DNA from: Orrella dioscoreae
GTDB taxonomy: Bacteria; Pseudomonadota; Gammaproteobacteria; Burkholderiales; Burkholderiaceae_B
Assembly (NCBI RefSeq): GCF_900089455.2
Contig: NZ_LT907988.1
Span: forward strand, 992,001 to 1,056,000
Direction: 5' to 3'
DNA length: 64,000 bases
Part shown: piece after piece, positions 1 through 7,913 of the stretch
How the letters are laid out: each line of letters begins with the position of its first letter
Numbering within the stretch: position 1 is the stretch's first letter
Program-made: the position numbers and the translations under genes
Notes under the pieces: model-generated
What the model saw: only the letters and a program-made list of their open reading frames with translations
The model's database searches: none
What the model was told of the DNA's origin: nothing

Positions 1-90
1 GAGACCATCGCGCAGATCGCCGAGAAGATCCGGGTGTTCGCGGCGGGCGGCACGCCGTCGGGCGTCGTGGCCCGCGAGCGGGGTTACTGA
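1..90 (+). CDS. C-terminal end of a D-2-hydroxyacid dehydrogenase-like protein (partial)
   Basis: Only the last 29 codons and a TGA stop lie in the window. The peptide (ETIAQIAEKIRVFAAGG, ending in RERGY) resembles the C-terminal helix of glyoxylate/hydroxypyruvate reductases of the GhrA type, which reduce 2-oxoacids with NAD(P)H in the cytoplasm. No catalytic residue is visible, so the family call rests on the tail alone. The stop overlaps the end of the convergent LysR gene by 7 bases. Confidence 0.5.
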   Translation, partial: ETIAQIAEKIRVFAAGGTPSGVVARERGY

Positions 91-1019
91 GCGGGCGGCT
101 GGGGCGCGTGCGGTCCCATGGCATAGACCTGCGGCAGGCGGCGCGCCAGGAAGTCCACCAGCGTGCGCACCGCGGGCAGCATGCCCCGGCGCGAAGGGTA
201 GATGATGTGCACGATGCCGGTCGGGGCTGACCAGTTCGGCAATACCTGCACCAGCTTGCCCGCCCGCATGGGATCGGCCACGGCCACGTCGGGCAGCAGC
301 ACGATGCCGCCATCATGGATGGCGGCCTCCACCAGCACCGGGAAATCGTTGCACGCCATCTGCGGGGTCACCGTCACCGATACGCTTTCCTCGCGCGGGC
401 CTTGCAGGGCCCAGCGCACCGGGCCGCGCGTGTCGCTGAAAGCCAGCGTACGCGCATCGGCGAGTTCGGCGGGGTGCTGCGGCGCGCCGTGGCGGCGCAG
501 GAACTCGGGGCTGGCCACCAGGTACGACGCGCTCGATCCCAATTGGCGCGCCACCATCTCCGCGTCGGTATCCAGCTTTTCACGGACGCGCAGGGCCAGG
601 TCCACCCCTTCACGGATGAGATCGATGCGGCGGTTCGAGGCAATGATCTGCACGGACACTTTCGGCCACGCACGCAGGAACTCGGGCATCAGCTTGGGCA
701 GGGCTTCATGCGCAAGCGCGATGGGGGCGCTCATCACCACCGTTCCCGACGGTTCGGCGCGCAATTGCTCGATCGCCTCGTCGGCGGCCAGCGCCGACTC
801 GGTGACGGCGCGGCAATACTGCAGATAACGCTCGCCTGCCGCCGTCAGGCTCAGCCGCCGCGTCGTGCGCTGCAGGAGGCGCATCTGCAGGCGCTCCTCG
901 AGCAGGGCGATGCGGCGGGACAGGCGGGACTTCGGAATGTCCAGGCGGCGGGCCGCGGCGCTGAAGCCGCCGGCCTCCACGACCTGGGCAAAATAATAAA
1001 GATCGTTCAGGTCGTGCAC
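84..1019 (-). CDS. LysR-family transcriptional regulator
   Basis: This 311-residue protein has the standard LysR size and plan: an N-terminal winged helix-turn-helix at about residues 4-62 (FSAAARRLDIPKSRLSRRI lies in the recognition helices), then a periplasmic-binding-protein-like effector domain. The central TTRRLSLTAAGERYLQY segment is typical of the DhcR/PecT-like subgroup common in Bordetella. I chose the GTG at 1019 because an AGGAAG ribosome site sits just upstream and the product then begins at the conserved HDLNDLYYF. The open frame continues further upstream, but that part overlaps the mscS-like gene and has no LysR character. Target genes are unknown. The neighbouring hydroxyacid dehydrogenase gene and the leftward genes are candidates. 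Confidence 0.85.
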   Translation of the reverse strand: MHDLNDLYYFAQVVEAGGFSAAARRLDIPKSRLSRRIALLEERLQMRLLQRTTRRLSLTAAGERYLQYCRAVTESALAADEAIEQLRAEPSGTVVMSAPIALAHEALPKLMPEFLRAWPKVSVQIIASNRRIDLIREGVDLALRVREKLDTDAEMVARQLGSSASYLVASPEFLRRHGAPQHPAELADARTLAFSDTRGPVRWALQGPREESVSVTVTPQMACNDFPVLVEAAIHDGGIVLLPDVAVADPMRAGKLVQVLPNWSAPTGIVHIIYPSRRGMLPAVRTLVDFLARRLPQVYAMGPHAPQPPAQ

Positions 1020-1050
1020 GACGCTTCCTGTTCGGGGCGCGCGGACGAGT

Positions 1051-1638
1051 TCACCGCTCGGCGGGAGAGCTCGTGTCGCGCCAGTGCCGCAGCACGCGTT
1101 GGAAGAAGAGGCTGTTGGGCACCTGCAGCGTATGGCTGCCCGTGCCGGCATCGGCCTCCACCAGCGTGGTGTAGACCAGGTTGATGTCCAGCACGCGGCC
1201 GCGGATGCCGGGCTTGTCGCCGCTCTCGATGAGCTCGATCAGGTCGCCGGGCCGGAAGGCGCGCGTGGTGAAGATGAGCAGCGCGCAGAACAGGTTGGAC
1301 AGCACGCTCCAGGCGGCGAAGAACGCCACCGCGCCCACCGCCGCGAAGCCGGTCAGGGCCGTCCACAGCACCGTGCCGGACACGCCCAGGCGCTCCAGCG
1401 CCCAGAGCATCGCGCCGCCGTACACCACGAAGGCCACCACGCGCGTGGTCAGCATCGCGAGGTCGTAGGGCAGGGTATAGGTCTTGGCCAGCCGCCTGAT
1501 CAGCATGCGCGCCACGCGCATGGCCAGCCAGGCGGCCAGGACGATCAGCCCGACCTGCGCGAGCAGGGCCAGGACGTTGAACCAGCTTCCTGCCCAGGAG
1601 GGCAACTGGTTGTGCACTGAAATCAGGAATTGACGCAT
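1051..1638 (-). CDS. Small MscS-family mechanosensitive channel protein
   Basis: A 195-residue inner-membrane protein. Hydrophobic segments lie near residues 17-40 and 62-85, followed by a glycine/alanine-rich helix (GFAAVGAVAFFAAWSVLSN, about 96-114) that matches the pore-lining TM3 of MscS. The beta domain follows (FRPGDLIELI), but the large C-terminal vestibule of E. coli MscS (286 residues) is short. Such minimal MscS proteins release solutes on hypo-osmotic shock. The gene lies 31 bases upstream of the LysR gene on the same strand and 37 bases downstream of the dehydrogenase gene, so the three may be cotranscribed. Confidence 0.85.
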   Translation of the reverse strand: MRQFLISVHNQLPSWAGSWFNVLALLAQVGLIVLAAWLAMRVARMLIRRLAKTYTLPYDLAMLTTRVVAFVVYGGAMLWALERLGVSGTVLWTALTGFAAVGAVAFFAAWSVLSNLFCALLIFTTRAFRPGDLIELIESGDKPGIRGRVLDINLVYTTLVEADAGTGSHTLQVPNSLFFQRVLRHWRDTSSPAER

Positions 1639-1675
1639 GGGAACATGCGCGGGCCGGGGGCCCGCGCCAGGAACA

Positions 1676-2581
1676 TCAGGCCTTCAGGCGGGTGATCAGG
1701 CTGGAGGTGTCCCAGCGGCCGCCACCCTGCTTCTGCACGTCGGCATAGAACTGGTCCACCACGGCGGTGACGGGCACCCGCGCGCCGTTGCGGCGGGCTT
1801 CGTCCAGCACGAGGCTCAGGTCCTTGCGCATCCAGTCCACCGCGAAGCCGAAGTCGAACTTGCCGTCGACCATCGTCTTGCCGCGGTTCTCCATCTGCCA
1901 GCTCTGGGCGGCGCCCTTGCTGATGACGTCCAGCACCAGCTTCATGTCCAGGTCGGCCGACTGGCCGAAGGCGATGGCTTCCGACAGGCCTTGCACCAGG
2001 CCGGCAATGCAGATCTGGTTGACCATCTTGGCCAGCTGGCCGGCGCCGGGGCCGCCCACCAGCGTGACCGCGCGCGCGAATGCGCCTGCCACGTCGCGGA
2101 TGCTGTCGAAGGCGCCTTGCTCGCCGCCGCACATCACGGTCAGCACGCCGTTCACCGCGCCGGCCTGGCCGCCCGAGACGGGGGCGTCCACGAAATGCAG
2201 GCCCAGGCCCTTGGCCACGTCATACAGCTCGCGCGCCACGTTGGCCGAGGCCGTCGTGTGATCGACGAAGATCGCGCCCTGCTTCATGCCGGCGAAGGCG
2301 CCGTCATCGCCCAGCACCACGCTGCGCAGGTCGTCGTCGTTGCCCACGCAGGCGAACACGATCTGTGCATCCTGCGCCGCTACGCGCGGGGTCTTGGCAT
2401 GGCTGCCGCCGAACTCCGCTACCCACGCCTCGGCCTTGGCGGGCGTGCGGTTGTAGACGGTGACGGAATGGCCGGCCAGCGCAAGGTGGCCAGCCATGGG
2501 CAGGCCCATGACGCCCAGGCCCAGGAAAGCGACTTTCAGCGGGGGAGTGGATTCGTAGGACTTGCTAGCAACCGAGGCCAT
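1676..2581 (-). CDS. NAD(P)-dependent 3-hydroxyisobutyrate dehydrogenase / tartronate semialdehyde reductase family
   Basis: A 301-residue beta-hydroxyacid dehydrogenase. The Rossmann dinucleotide motif GLGVMG is at residues 21-26, the substrate-binding DAPVSGGQAGA signature is near 132-142, and the catalytic lysine lies in GAGQLAKMVNQ near 185. Family members oxidise 3-hydroxyisobutyrate in valine catabolism or reduce tartronate semialdehyde; the sequence does not decide between them. The ATG at 2581 has a GGAGA about a dozen bases upstream. A 15-residue N-terminal extension precedes the Rossmann strand. The gene lies 85 bases downstream of the gamma-glutamyltransferase-family gene on the same strand. 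Confidence 0.88.
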   Translation of the reverse strand: MASVASKSYESTPPLKVAFLGLGVMGLPMAGHLALAGHSVTVYNRTPAKAEAWVAEFGGSHAKTPRVAAQDAQIVFACVGNDDDLRSVVLGDDGAFAGMKQGAIFVDHTTASANVARELYDVAKGLGLHFVDAPVSGGQAGAVNGVLTVMCGGEQGAFDSIRDVAGAFARAVTLVGGPGAGQLAKMVNQICIAGLVQGLSEAIAFGQSADLDMKLVLDVISKGAAQSWQMENRGKTMVDGKFDFGFAVDWMRKDLSLVLDEARRNGARVPVTAVVDQFYADVQKQGGGRWDTSSLITRLKA

Positions 2582-2666
2582 TTATCTTGTCTCCGTGAGG
2601 TGGGTGTCAGGCGTCAGGAGTCCCGAGTCTAGCGCAAAGCAACCCGCCCACGGCAGCCCGATGGGC

Positions 2667-4271
2667 TCAGAAGCCGGCGGCCAGTCCGTCGCGCCGGCTG
2701 TCGCTGGCCGCGACGTAGCCATCCACGGCCGGATTGCCCAGCCGCCAGATGAACTGCCCCGAGCCGAAGTCCATGTAGGCATCCGGCCGGGCCTCCAGCA
2801 CATGGCCGCGCGCGCCCAGCGCCGAACGCAGTCCGGCGGACACGCCTGCCTCCACGTCCACCGACAGGCCCTCGTTCCATTTCCAGCGCGGCGCGTCGCA
2901 CGCGGATTGCGGCTGCTGGCCGTAGTCCAGCATGCGCACCAGCGTCTGCACCTGGCCTTGCGGCTGCATGTTGCCGCCCATCACGCCGAAGCTCATGACG
3001 GGGGCGCCTTCGCGGGTCAGGAAACCGGGGATGATGGTGTGGAAAGGCCGCTTGCCGCCGCCCACCACATTGGGGTGGCCGGCCTTGTTGCTGAAGCCGA
3101 AGCCGCGGTTCTGCAGGCTCACGCCGGTGCCCGGCACGACCACGCCCGAGCCGAAGCCCATGTAGTTGGACTGGATGAGGCTCACCATCATGCCGTTGCG
3201 GTCCGCGGCGGTCAGGTAGATCGTCCCGCCCAGCGGCGCGCGCTGGCTCGTATAGACCTGCGCACGCCGGGTGTCGATGCGGCGTGCCAGGCTGGCCAGG
3301 TACTCGTCATTGAGCAGCGTCTCGGCGCTCAGGGTCATGTGGGCAGGGTCGGCCACGTGCGCGTAGACGTCGGCGAAGGCAAGCTTCATGGCCTCGATCA
3401 TCAGGTGCTGCGTGTCCGCGTGATCGACGGCACGCACCGTCAGGTCGAAGTGCCGCAGCACGCCCAGCGCCATCAGCGCCGCGATGCCCTGGCCATTGGG
3501 CGGGATCTGGTGCAGCGTGTAGCCGCGATAGTCCATCGAAATGGGCGTCACCCATTCGGGGCGGAAGTCCCGCAGGTCGCGCAGCGTCAGGGCCGCGTCG
3601 TGGGCCTGGGCATGGGCGACCAGCTTGTGCGCGGTTTCGCCTTCATAGAAGTCCCGGCCCTCGGTGTGGGCGATGCGGCGCAAGGTGTCGGCCGCGCCCT
3701 TCAGCACGAACTGTTCGCCGATCGCAGGCACGCGTCCGCGCGGCAGGAAGTGCTCGGCGAAGCCCGGCTGGCCGCTCAGCAGGTCGGCCTGGGCGGCCCA
3801 CTTGGCCTGCACGACCGGCGAGATGGCGAAGCCGCGTTCCGCGTAGTCGATGGCGGGCGCCAGGACCTGACCGAAAGGCAGGCTGCCCAGCTTCTCGTGC
3901 AGGGCCGCCCAGCCGGCCACGGCGCCAGGCACCGTGACGCTGTCCCAGCCCCGTTGCGGCACGGCGCCATTGTGCTTGCGCTGGAAGTATTCCGGACTCC
4001 AGGCGGCGGGCGAAGGCCCGGAGGCGTTCAGCCCGTGCAGCTTGGCGCCATCCCACACGATTGCAAAGCAGTCCGAGCCCAGCCCGTTGCTGACGGGTTC
4101 GGTCAGCGCGATGGTGGAGGCTGCCGCGATGGTAGCATCCACGGCATTGCCGCCCTGTGCCAGCACGCGCAGGCCCGCCTGCGCGGCCAATGGCTGCGAG
4201 GTGGCGACGACGTCGCGGGCGAAGACGGGCACGCGGGGGGAGGGGTAGGGATTGGTCCAGTCGAAGCGCAT
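2667..4271 (-). CDS. Gamma-glutamyltransferase family N-terminal nucleophile hydrolase
   Basis: A 534-residue protein of the GGT family, closest in style to the YwrD-like acylases. An N-terminal segment (GLRVLAQGGNAVDATIAAA) gives the usual GGT start. The predicted autoprocessing site is before Thr350 in GGTIYLTAADRNG, where the nucleophile of the small subunit would be exposed. The GSGVVVPGTGVSLQNRG and GGKRPFHTIIPG motifs follow. The family hydrolyses or transfers gamma-glutamyl groups or cleaves related amides. I see no signal peptide after the ATG at 4271, unlike classical periplasmic GGT, so a cytoplasmic location is likely. A strong terminator separates it from tctA, so it should have its own promoter. 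Confidence 0.85.
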   Translation of the reverse strand: MRFDWTNPYPSPRVPVFARDVVATSQPLAAQAGLRVLAQGGNAVDATIAAASTIALTEPVSNGLGSDCFAIVWDGAKLHGLNASGPSPAAWSPEYFQRKHNGAVPQRGWDSVTVPGAVAGWAALHEKLGSLPFGQVLAPAIDYAERGFAISPVVQAKWAAQADLLSGQPGFAEHFLPRGRVPAIGEQFVLKGAADTLRRIAHTEGRDFYEGETAHKLVAHAQAHDAALTLRDLRDFRPEWVTPISMDYRGYTLHQIPPNGQGIAALMALGVLRHFDLTVRAVDHADTQHLMIEAMKLAFADVYAHVADPAHMTLSAETLLNDEYLASLARRIDTRRAQVYTSQRAPLGGTIYLTAADRNGMMVSLIQSNYMGFGSGVVVPGTGVSLQNRGFGFSNKAGHPNVVGGGKRPFHTIIPGFLTREGAPVMSFGVMGGNMQPQGQVQTLVRMLDYGQQPQSACDAPRWKWNEGLSVDVEAGVSAGLRSALGARGHVLEARPDAYMDFGSGQFIWRLGNPAVDGYVAASDSRRDGLAAGF

Positions 4272-4384
4272 GGAAAGGGTGCCGCCGGATTCGGGGTAAA
4301 CCCGTAGCTTAGCGTAGGCTTTTGTGTGCGTTGCAGCATGCGCCGATGTCCGCGTAAAGCCTGGGCCGGGCTGGGTCTCCGGGT

Positions 4385-4413
4385 AAAAAAAACGCCCCGG
4401 CATGCCGGGGCGC
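4385..4413 (-). terminator. Rho-independent terminator of the tctBA genes
   Basis: A 10-bp perfect stem (CGCCCCGGCA / TGCCGGGGCG, 4393-4412) is followed on the minus strand by eight consecutive U residues (the A run 4385-4392 on the plus strand). It lies 48 bases past the tctA stop. Confidence 0.9.
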
Positions 4414-4460
4414 TCTGGGATTCTGCCGCCAGCCCCGCTGGGGCTGGCATGGGGCGGGAA

Positions 4461-5966
4461 TCACTCTTCTTCGACGAAGGTCTCTTCGCGCTTCTTGCGG
4501 ATGCTCGGCAGGGCGACCAGGATCACCAGCAGGGCAGCAGCAGCCAGCAGCGAGGCCGACAGCGGACGATCCAGGAAGGTCATGTACTCGCCGCGCGAGA
4601 GCAGCAGCGCCCGGCGGAAGTTCTCTTCCATCATGGGGCCCAGCACCAGGCCCAGCAGCAGCGGGGCGCCTTCGCACTTCAGCTTCGCCCAGATGTAGCC
4701 GACGATGCCGAAGATGGCGGTGGTGAAGATGTCGAACGAGTTGTAGTTCAGCGAATACACGCCGATCGTGCAGAAGACCAGGATGGCCGGGAAGAGGATG
4801 CGGTAAGGCACCTTCAGCAGCTTGATCCACAGGCCGATCAGCGGCAGGTTCAGCACCACCAGCATCAGGTTGCCGATCCACATCGAGGCGATCAGGCCCC
4901 AGAACAGTTCCGGGTGGCTGCTCATCACCTGCGGGCCGGGCTGGATGTTGTGGATGGTCATCGCCCCCACCATCAGCGCCATCACGGCATTGCCGGGAAT
5001 ACCCAGCGTCAGCAGCGGGATGAAGGAGGTCTGCGCAGCGGCGTTGTTGGCCGATTCGGGACCCGCCAGGCCGGCCGGGTGGCCCTTGCCGAAGCGTTTC
5101 GGCTCCTTGGCGATCTTCTTTTCCAGCGTGTAGGACGCGAAGGACGACAGCACGGCGCCGCCGCCGGGCAGGATGCCCAGCATCGAACCCAGGGCCGTAC
5201 CGCGGATCACGGCGGGAGCGGCCTCCTTGAATTCCTGCTTGTTGGGATACAGCGTGCCGATCTTGTCGGTGATGTCGACGCGGTTTTCCTTCTGCTCCAG
5301 GTTGGTCATGATTTCGGCGAAGCCGAACACGCCCATGGCGACGATCGCGAAGTCGATGCCGTCCTGCAGCTCAGGAATGCCGAAGTCGTAGCGCGCGACG
5401 CCCGAGTTCACGTCCGTGCCCACCATGCCCAGCAGCAGGCCCAGCAGGATCATGCAGATTGCCTTGGGCAGCGAGCCCGAGGCCAGTACCACGGCGCCGA
5501 CCAGGCCCAGGATCATCAGCGAGAAGTATTCGGCGGGGCCGAACTTGAACGCGACTTCAGCCAGGGGAGGCGCGAAGGCGGCCAGCAGCAGCGTGGCCAC
5601 GCAACCGGCGAAGAACGAGCCCAGCGCGGCGATGGCCAGCGCGGCGCCCGCGCGGCCGTTGCGCGCCATCTGGTGACCGTCCAGCACTGTCACCACCGCG
5701 GATGTCTCTCCAGGCAGCGCCACCAGGATGGCCGTGGTCGAGCCACCATATTGCGCGCCGTAATAGATGCCGGCCAGCATGATCAGGCCGGCGATGGGGG
5801 GCAGCACATAGGTGATGGGCAGCAGCATCGCGATGGTCGGCACGGGGCCGATGCCAGGCAACACGCCGATCAGGGTACCCAAAATGCAGCCCAGCAGGGC
5901 GTAGGCCAGGTTCTCGGGCGTGAACGCCACCGAGAAACCCAGCATCAGGTTGTCAAAGAGTTCCAT
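4461..5966 (-). CDS. tctA: Tripartite tricarboxylate transporter large permease subunit TctA
   Basis: A 501-residue polytopic protein with about a dozen hydrophobic segments, beginning MELFDNLMLGFSVAFTPENL, the conserved TctA N-terminus. It carries the family motifs GVLPGIGPVPTIAMLLPITY and GIPGNAVMALMVGAM. TctA is the large membrane subunit of TTT transporters, secondary carriers for tri- and dicarboxylates driven by ion gradients. It needs TctB and a periplasmic Bug/TctC receptor. tctB lies 13 bases upstream. No receptor gene is adjacent, so the substrate cannot be inferred here. Confidence 0.95.
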   Translation of the reverse strand: MELFDNLMLGFSVAFTPENLAYALLGCILGTLIGVLPGIGPVPTIAMLLPITYVLPPIAGLIMLAGIYYGAQYGGSTTAILVALPGETSAVVTVLDGHQMARNGRAGAALAIAALGSFFAGCVATLLLAAFAPPLAEVAFKFGPAEYFSLMILGLVGAVVLASGSLPKAICMILLGLLLGMVGTDVNSGVARYDFGIPELQDGIDFAIVAMGVFGFAEIMTNLEQKENRVDITDKIGTLYPNKQEFKEAAPAVIRGTALGSMLGILPGGGAVLSSFASYTLEKKIAKEPKRFGKGHPAGLAGPESANNAAAQTSFIPLLTLGIPGNAVMALMVGAMTIHNIQPGPQVMSSHPELFWGLIASMWIGNLMLVVLNLPLIGLWIKLLKVPYRILFPAILVFCTIGVYSLNYNSFDIFTTAIFGIVGYIWAKLKCEGAPLLLGLVLGPMMEENFRRALLLSRGEYMTFLDRPLSASLLAAAALLVILVALPSIRKKREETFVEEE

Positions 5967-5979
5967 GTTTGTCGGCGCC

Positions 5980-6444
5980 TCAGTTCATGCCCAGGAAAGT
6001 CGGCCACAGCGGGAAGATGAGTCCCAGGCCCTTGATGAATGCCAGCCAGCAGAAGATCACCAGGAAGACGGCGTTGGCGAGTGCGACCTTCCAGCTGAAC
6101 TCATGGCTGGCGGTGCTGCTGGCGACGACCAGGATGAACAGCGAGAGATAGAGTCCGAGAGGGCGGAGGAGGACGCCGAACAGGATGACCGAGCCCACGA
6201 TGATGCCGAGGATCTTGAAGTCGAAGCGGCCGACGTCGGTCTGTTCAGCTTTGGGGCTCAGGGCGGTCAGACCGACCACGGCGCCCAGGATGGCCAGGCA
6301 GATGCCCAACCAGAAGGGGAAATAGCCGGGGCCCATGCGGGCGGCGGTTCCCATTTGATAGCTCGTTGCCTGGAAGGCAAAGCCCAGGCCCAACGCAACG
6401 AACATGACACCGGACCAGAAGTCCTGTTTGTTTCTTAGCTGCAT
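5980..6444 (-). CDS. tctB: Tripartite tricarboxylate transporter small subunit TctB
   Basis: A 154-residue protein with four hydrophobic segments and the conserved KQDFWSGVMFVALGLGFAF start and AARMGPGYFPFWLG segment of TctB. It is the small membrane partner of TctA in the inner membrane. An AGGAG ribosome site stands about 13 bases before the ATG. The gene is the first of a two-gene unit ending at the terminator downstream of tctA. The usual third gene (a Bug receptor) is missing on both sides. Confidence 0.93.
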   Translation of the reverse strand: MQLRNKQDFWSGVMFVALGLGFAFQATSYQMGTAARMGPGYFPFWLGICLAILGAVVGLTALSPKAEQTDVGRFDFKILGIIVGSVILFGVLLRPLGLYLSLFILVVASSTASHEFSWKVALANAVFLVIFCWLAFIKGLGLIFPLWPTFLGMN

Positions 6445-6792
6445 GATGAAAAGCTCCTGTACCCCTGTTTGTCCAACTTATCGTCTGATGGATCAGCGCT
6501 ACCGGCAATGACGGGAGACTGACGTACTTTTGAAAGGCGACATGGTAATGGACCGCTTTCGTTGCGGAAACCTGGAAGATGTACTAGTAATATGGGGTTT
6601 TCCCTAGAAACTGCCGGGAAATACCGACTTTTGGACTCAACCCTCAGTTTGCTTTCAAGAAATGAAAGCGGAATGAAAGTAAACAGGAAGATTCCTGAAA
6701 GAGAAGGGCGGCCGCCGCGCGACGCAATCGCTTACCTTCTCGGCTTGAAAGGTTTGTCATAGCCCCATGAAGGATGGTTTACGATAGCGCCC
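6445..6792. other. 348-bp divergent intergenic region between tctB and the zapB-like gene
   Basis: No convincing gene is seen. The stretch is clearly less GC-rich than its neighbours and must contain the leftward tct promoter and the rightward zapB-zapA promoter. A dyad GCTTTC-N7-GAAAGC at 6651-6669, followed by a second GAAAG at 6675, could be a regulator site. A weak TACGAT at 6780-6785 would start transcription almost at the zapB-like ATG. Confidence 0.5.
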
Positions 6793-7224
6793 ATGCTGGA
6801 AGACCTCGACCATCTCGCGGCCCGCATCGGGCAACTCGTGCAGCGCTCCCGCCACCTGCACGCGGAACGCGACGCCTTGCGGAACAAGCTTGCACACACC
6901 GAAGCCGAACGCGACGCCCTGCGCCGCAGCCAGGCCGATACGGAAGCGCGGGTACAGAGCCTGCAATCCGGTCTCAGCGACGCTGAGCGTGGCCGCGAGC
7001 AGCTGTTGTCCCAGGCGCAAGACGCCGAGACCGCCCTGCGCGCCGAGCTTGAACGCCAGCAGAACGAAATCCGCACACTCCAGGCGCGCCTGCAATCGCG
7101 CGACGCCGACGTCCTGCGCCTGCACGACGTCGCCGCCAGCGCCCAGGTGCGCATCGATGCCGTCCTGGCGCGTCTGCCGGGCAATGCGCCCCTCACCGAC
7201 GCGGCTTTGCAGGAGACCAATTAA
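6793..7224 (+). CDS. ZapB-like coiled-coil division protein (TIGR02449-like)
   Basis: A 143-residue, almost wholly alpha-helical coiled coil. It starts MLEDLDHLAARIGQLVQRSR and continues with heptad-spaced leucines and many Glu/Arg/Gln residues to about residue 110. E. coli ZapB is 81 residues; small ZapB/TIGR02449 proteins also sit directly upstream of zapA in many gamma- and betaproteobacteria. The stop codon TAA overlaps the zapA ATG by one base, so the two are translationally coupled. Its likely role is Z-ring support together with ZapA. No Shine-Dalgarno sequence is visible before the ATG. The identity rests on position and coiled-coil pattern, not on a specific motif. Confidence 0.7.
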   Translation: MLEDLDHLAARIGQLVQRSRHLHAERDALRNKLAHTEAERDALRRSQADTEARVQSLQSGLSDAERGREQLLSQAQDAETALRAELERQQNEIRTLQARLQSRDADVLRLHDVAASAQVRIDAVLARLPGNAPLTDAALQETN

Positions 7225-7538
7225 TGGAACGCATAGACGTCTCTATCCTGGGCCGTGACTACTCGCTGGCCTGCGCGCCCGAGGAAAAGGCCGCCCTGCA
7301 GGCGGCCGTGCGCCACGTCGACCAGCTCATGCTGCGCATCAAGGGCTCGGGCAAGGTCTCCAGCAACGAACGCATCGCTGTCATGGCCGCCATCCAGATC
7401 GCTAGCGAGATGCTGGCCATGAAGGCGGCGCCCGATGGTCCGCTGGGCGGTTTGGCGGTTGGCGACTTCAAGCGTAAAATAGAAGCCATGAATCACCTGC
7501 TCGACGAAGCCATCTCCGGGCAGGAGCGCTTGGTCTGA
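7224..7538 (+). CDS. zapA: Cell division protein ZapA
   Basis: A 104-residue ZapA with the N-terminal beta strand/loop region (MERIDVSILGRDYSLACAPE), the RHVDQLMLRIK helix, the SNERIAVMAAIQIASEML helix and a C-terminal coiled coil. ZapA dimers and tetramers bundle FtsZ filaments at mid-cell. The AGGAGA at 7211-7216 inside the end of the preceding gene is the ribosome site. A small hairpin (GCCTGGG/CCCAGGC, 7545-7563) follows the stop. 6S RNA lies directly downstream, the usual arrangement in proteobacteria. Confidence 0.95.
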   Translation: MERIDVSILGRDYSLACAPEEKAALQAAVRHVDQLMLRIKGSGKVSSNERIAVMAAIQIASEMLAMKAAPDGPLGGLAVGDFKRKIEAMNHLLDEAISGQERLV

Positions 7539-7606
7539 AGACATGCCTGGGAAAGCCCCAGGCGTCCGAAGCCAGCTGAAACAGGATTCTCGGAATTTTC
7601 AGTTTG

Positions 7607-7784
7607 TCCCTGCGGTGTTCGAGACTAGGCCATATATTCTCTGAACCTATGCTTTACGGCATAAGGTTGCAATGGCTCTCCGGTGGGTGTGATCGTCTCT
7701 CTGTCAGACGAACTCAAAACCGGGCTAGCGCGACCACCTTGAACTCTAGGGTTCGAGATGCCGGCCTTGACGGCACATGCGGGG
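7607..7784 (+). ncRNA. ssrS: 6S RNA
   Basis: The region has the length (about 178 nt) and landmarks of 6S RNA: a closing stem between CCCTGCGGTG near the 5' end and CACATGCGGGG at the 3' end, the 3' ACCACCTTGAAC-N5-GGTTC hairpin typical of 6S RNA, and a central asymmetric bulge flanked by the CTCTCCGGTGGGTGTGATCG arm. 6S RNA mimics an open promoter, binds sigma70-RNA polymerase in stationary phase and is released by pRNA synthesis. The position directly after zapA is conserved. The ends are accurate to a few bases only. Confidence 0.88.
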
Positions 7785-7793
7785 CATTTCCAG

Positions 7794-7834
7794 CAACGGG
7801 TCTGCGTGTTCCACGCAGGCCCGTTTTGTTTTTC
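7794..7834 (+). terminator. Rho-independent terminator downstream of 6S RNA
   Basis: A long near-perfect stem (ACGGGTCTGCGTG / CACGCAGGCCCGT) with a TTC loop is followed by TTTGTTTTT. It ends the zapA-ssrS transcript or the 6S precursor, about 80 bases before the next gene. Confidence 0.85.
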
Positions 7835-7913
7835 GGTCCTGCCTGTTCGTTGTTCTTCGGGCCGTCCGAGGTTGGCGGCCTGTCTTCATCCAGTTGATCT
7901 GAAAGGGAACACC

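Noticed and set aside
6562-6762. A 66-codon frame between tctB and the zapB-like gene
   Set aside because: No ribosome site, no motif, and it lies where promoters are expected.
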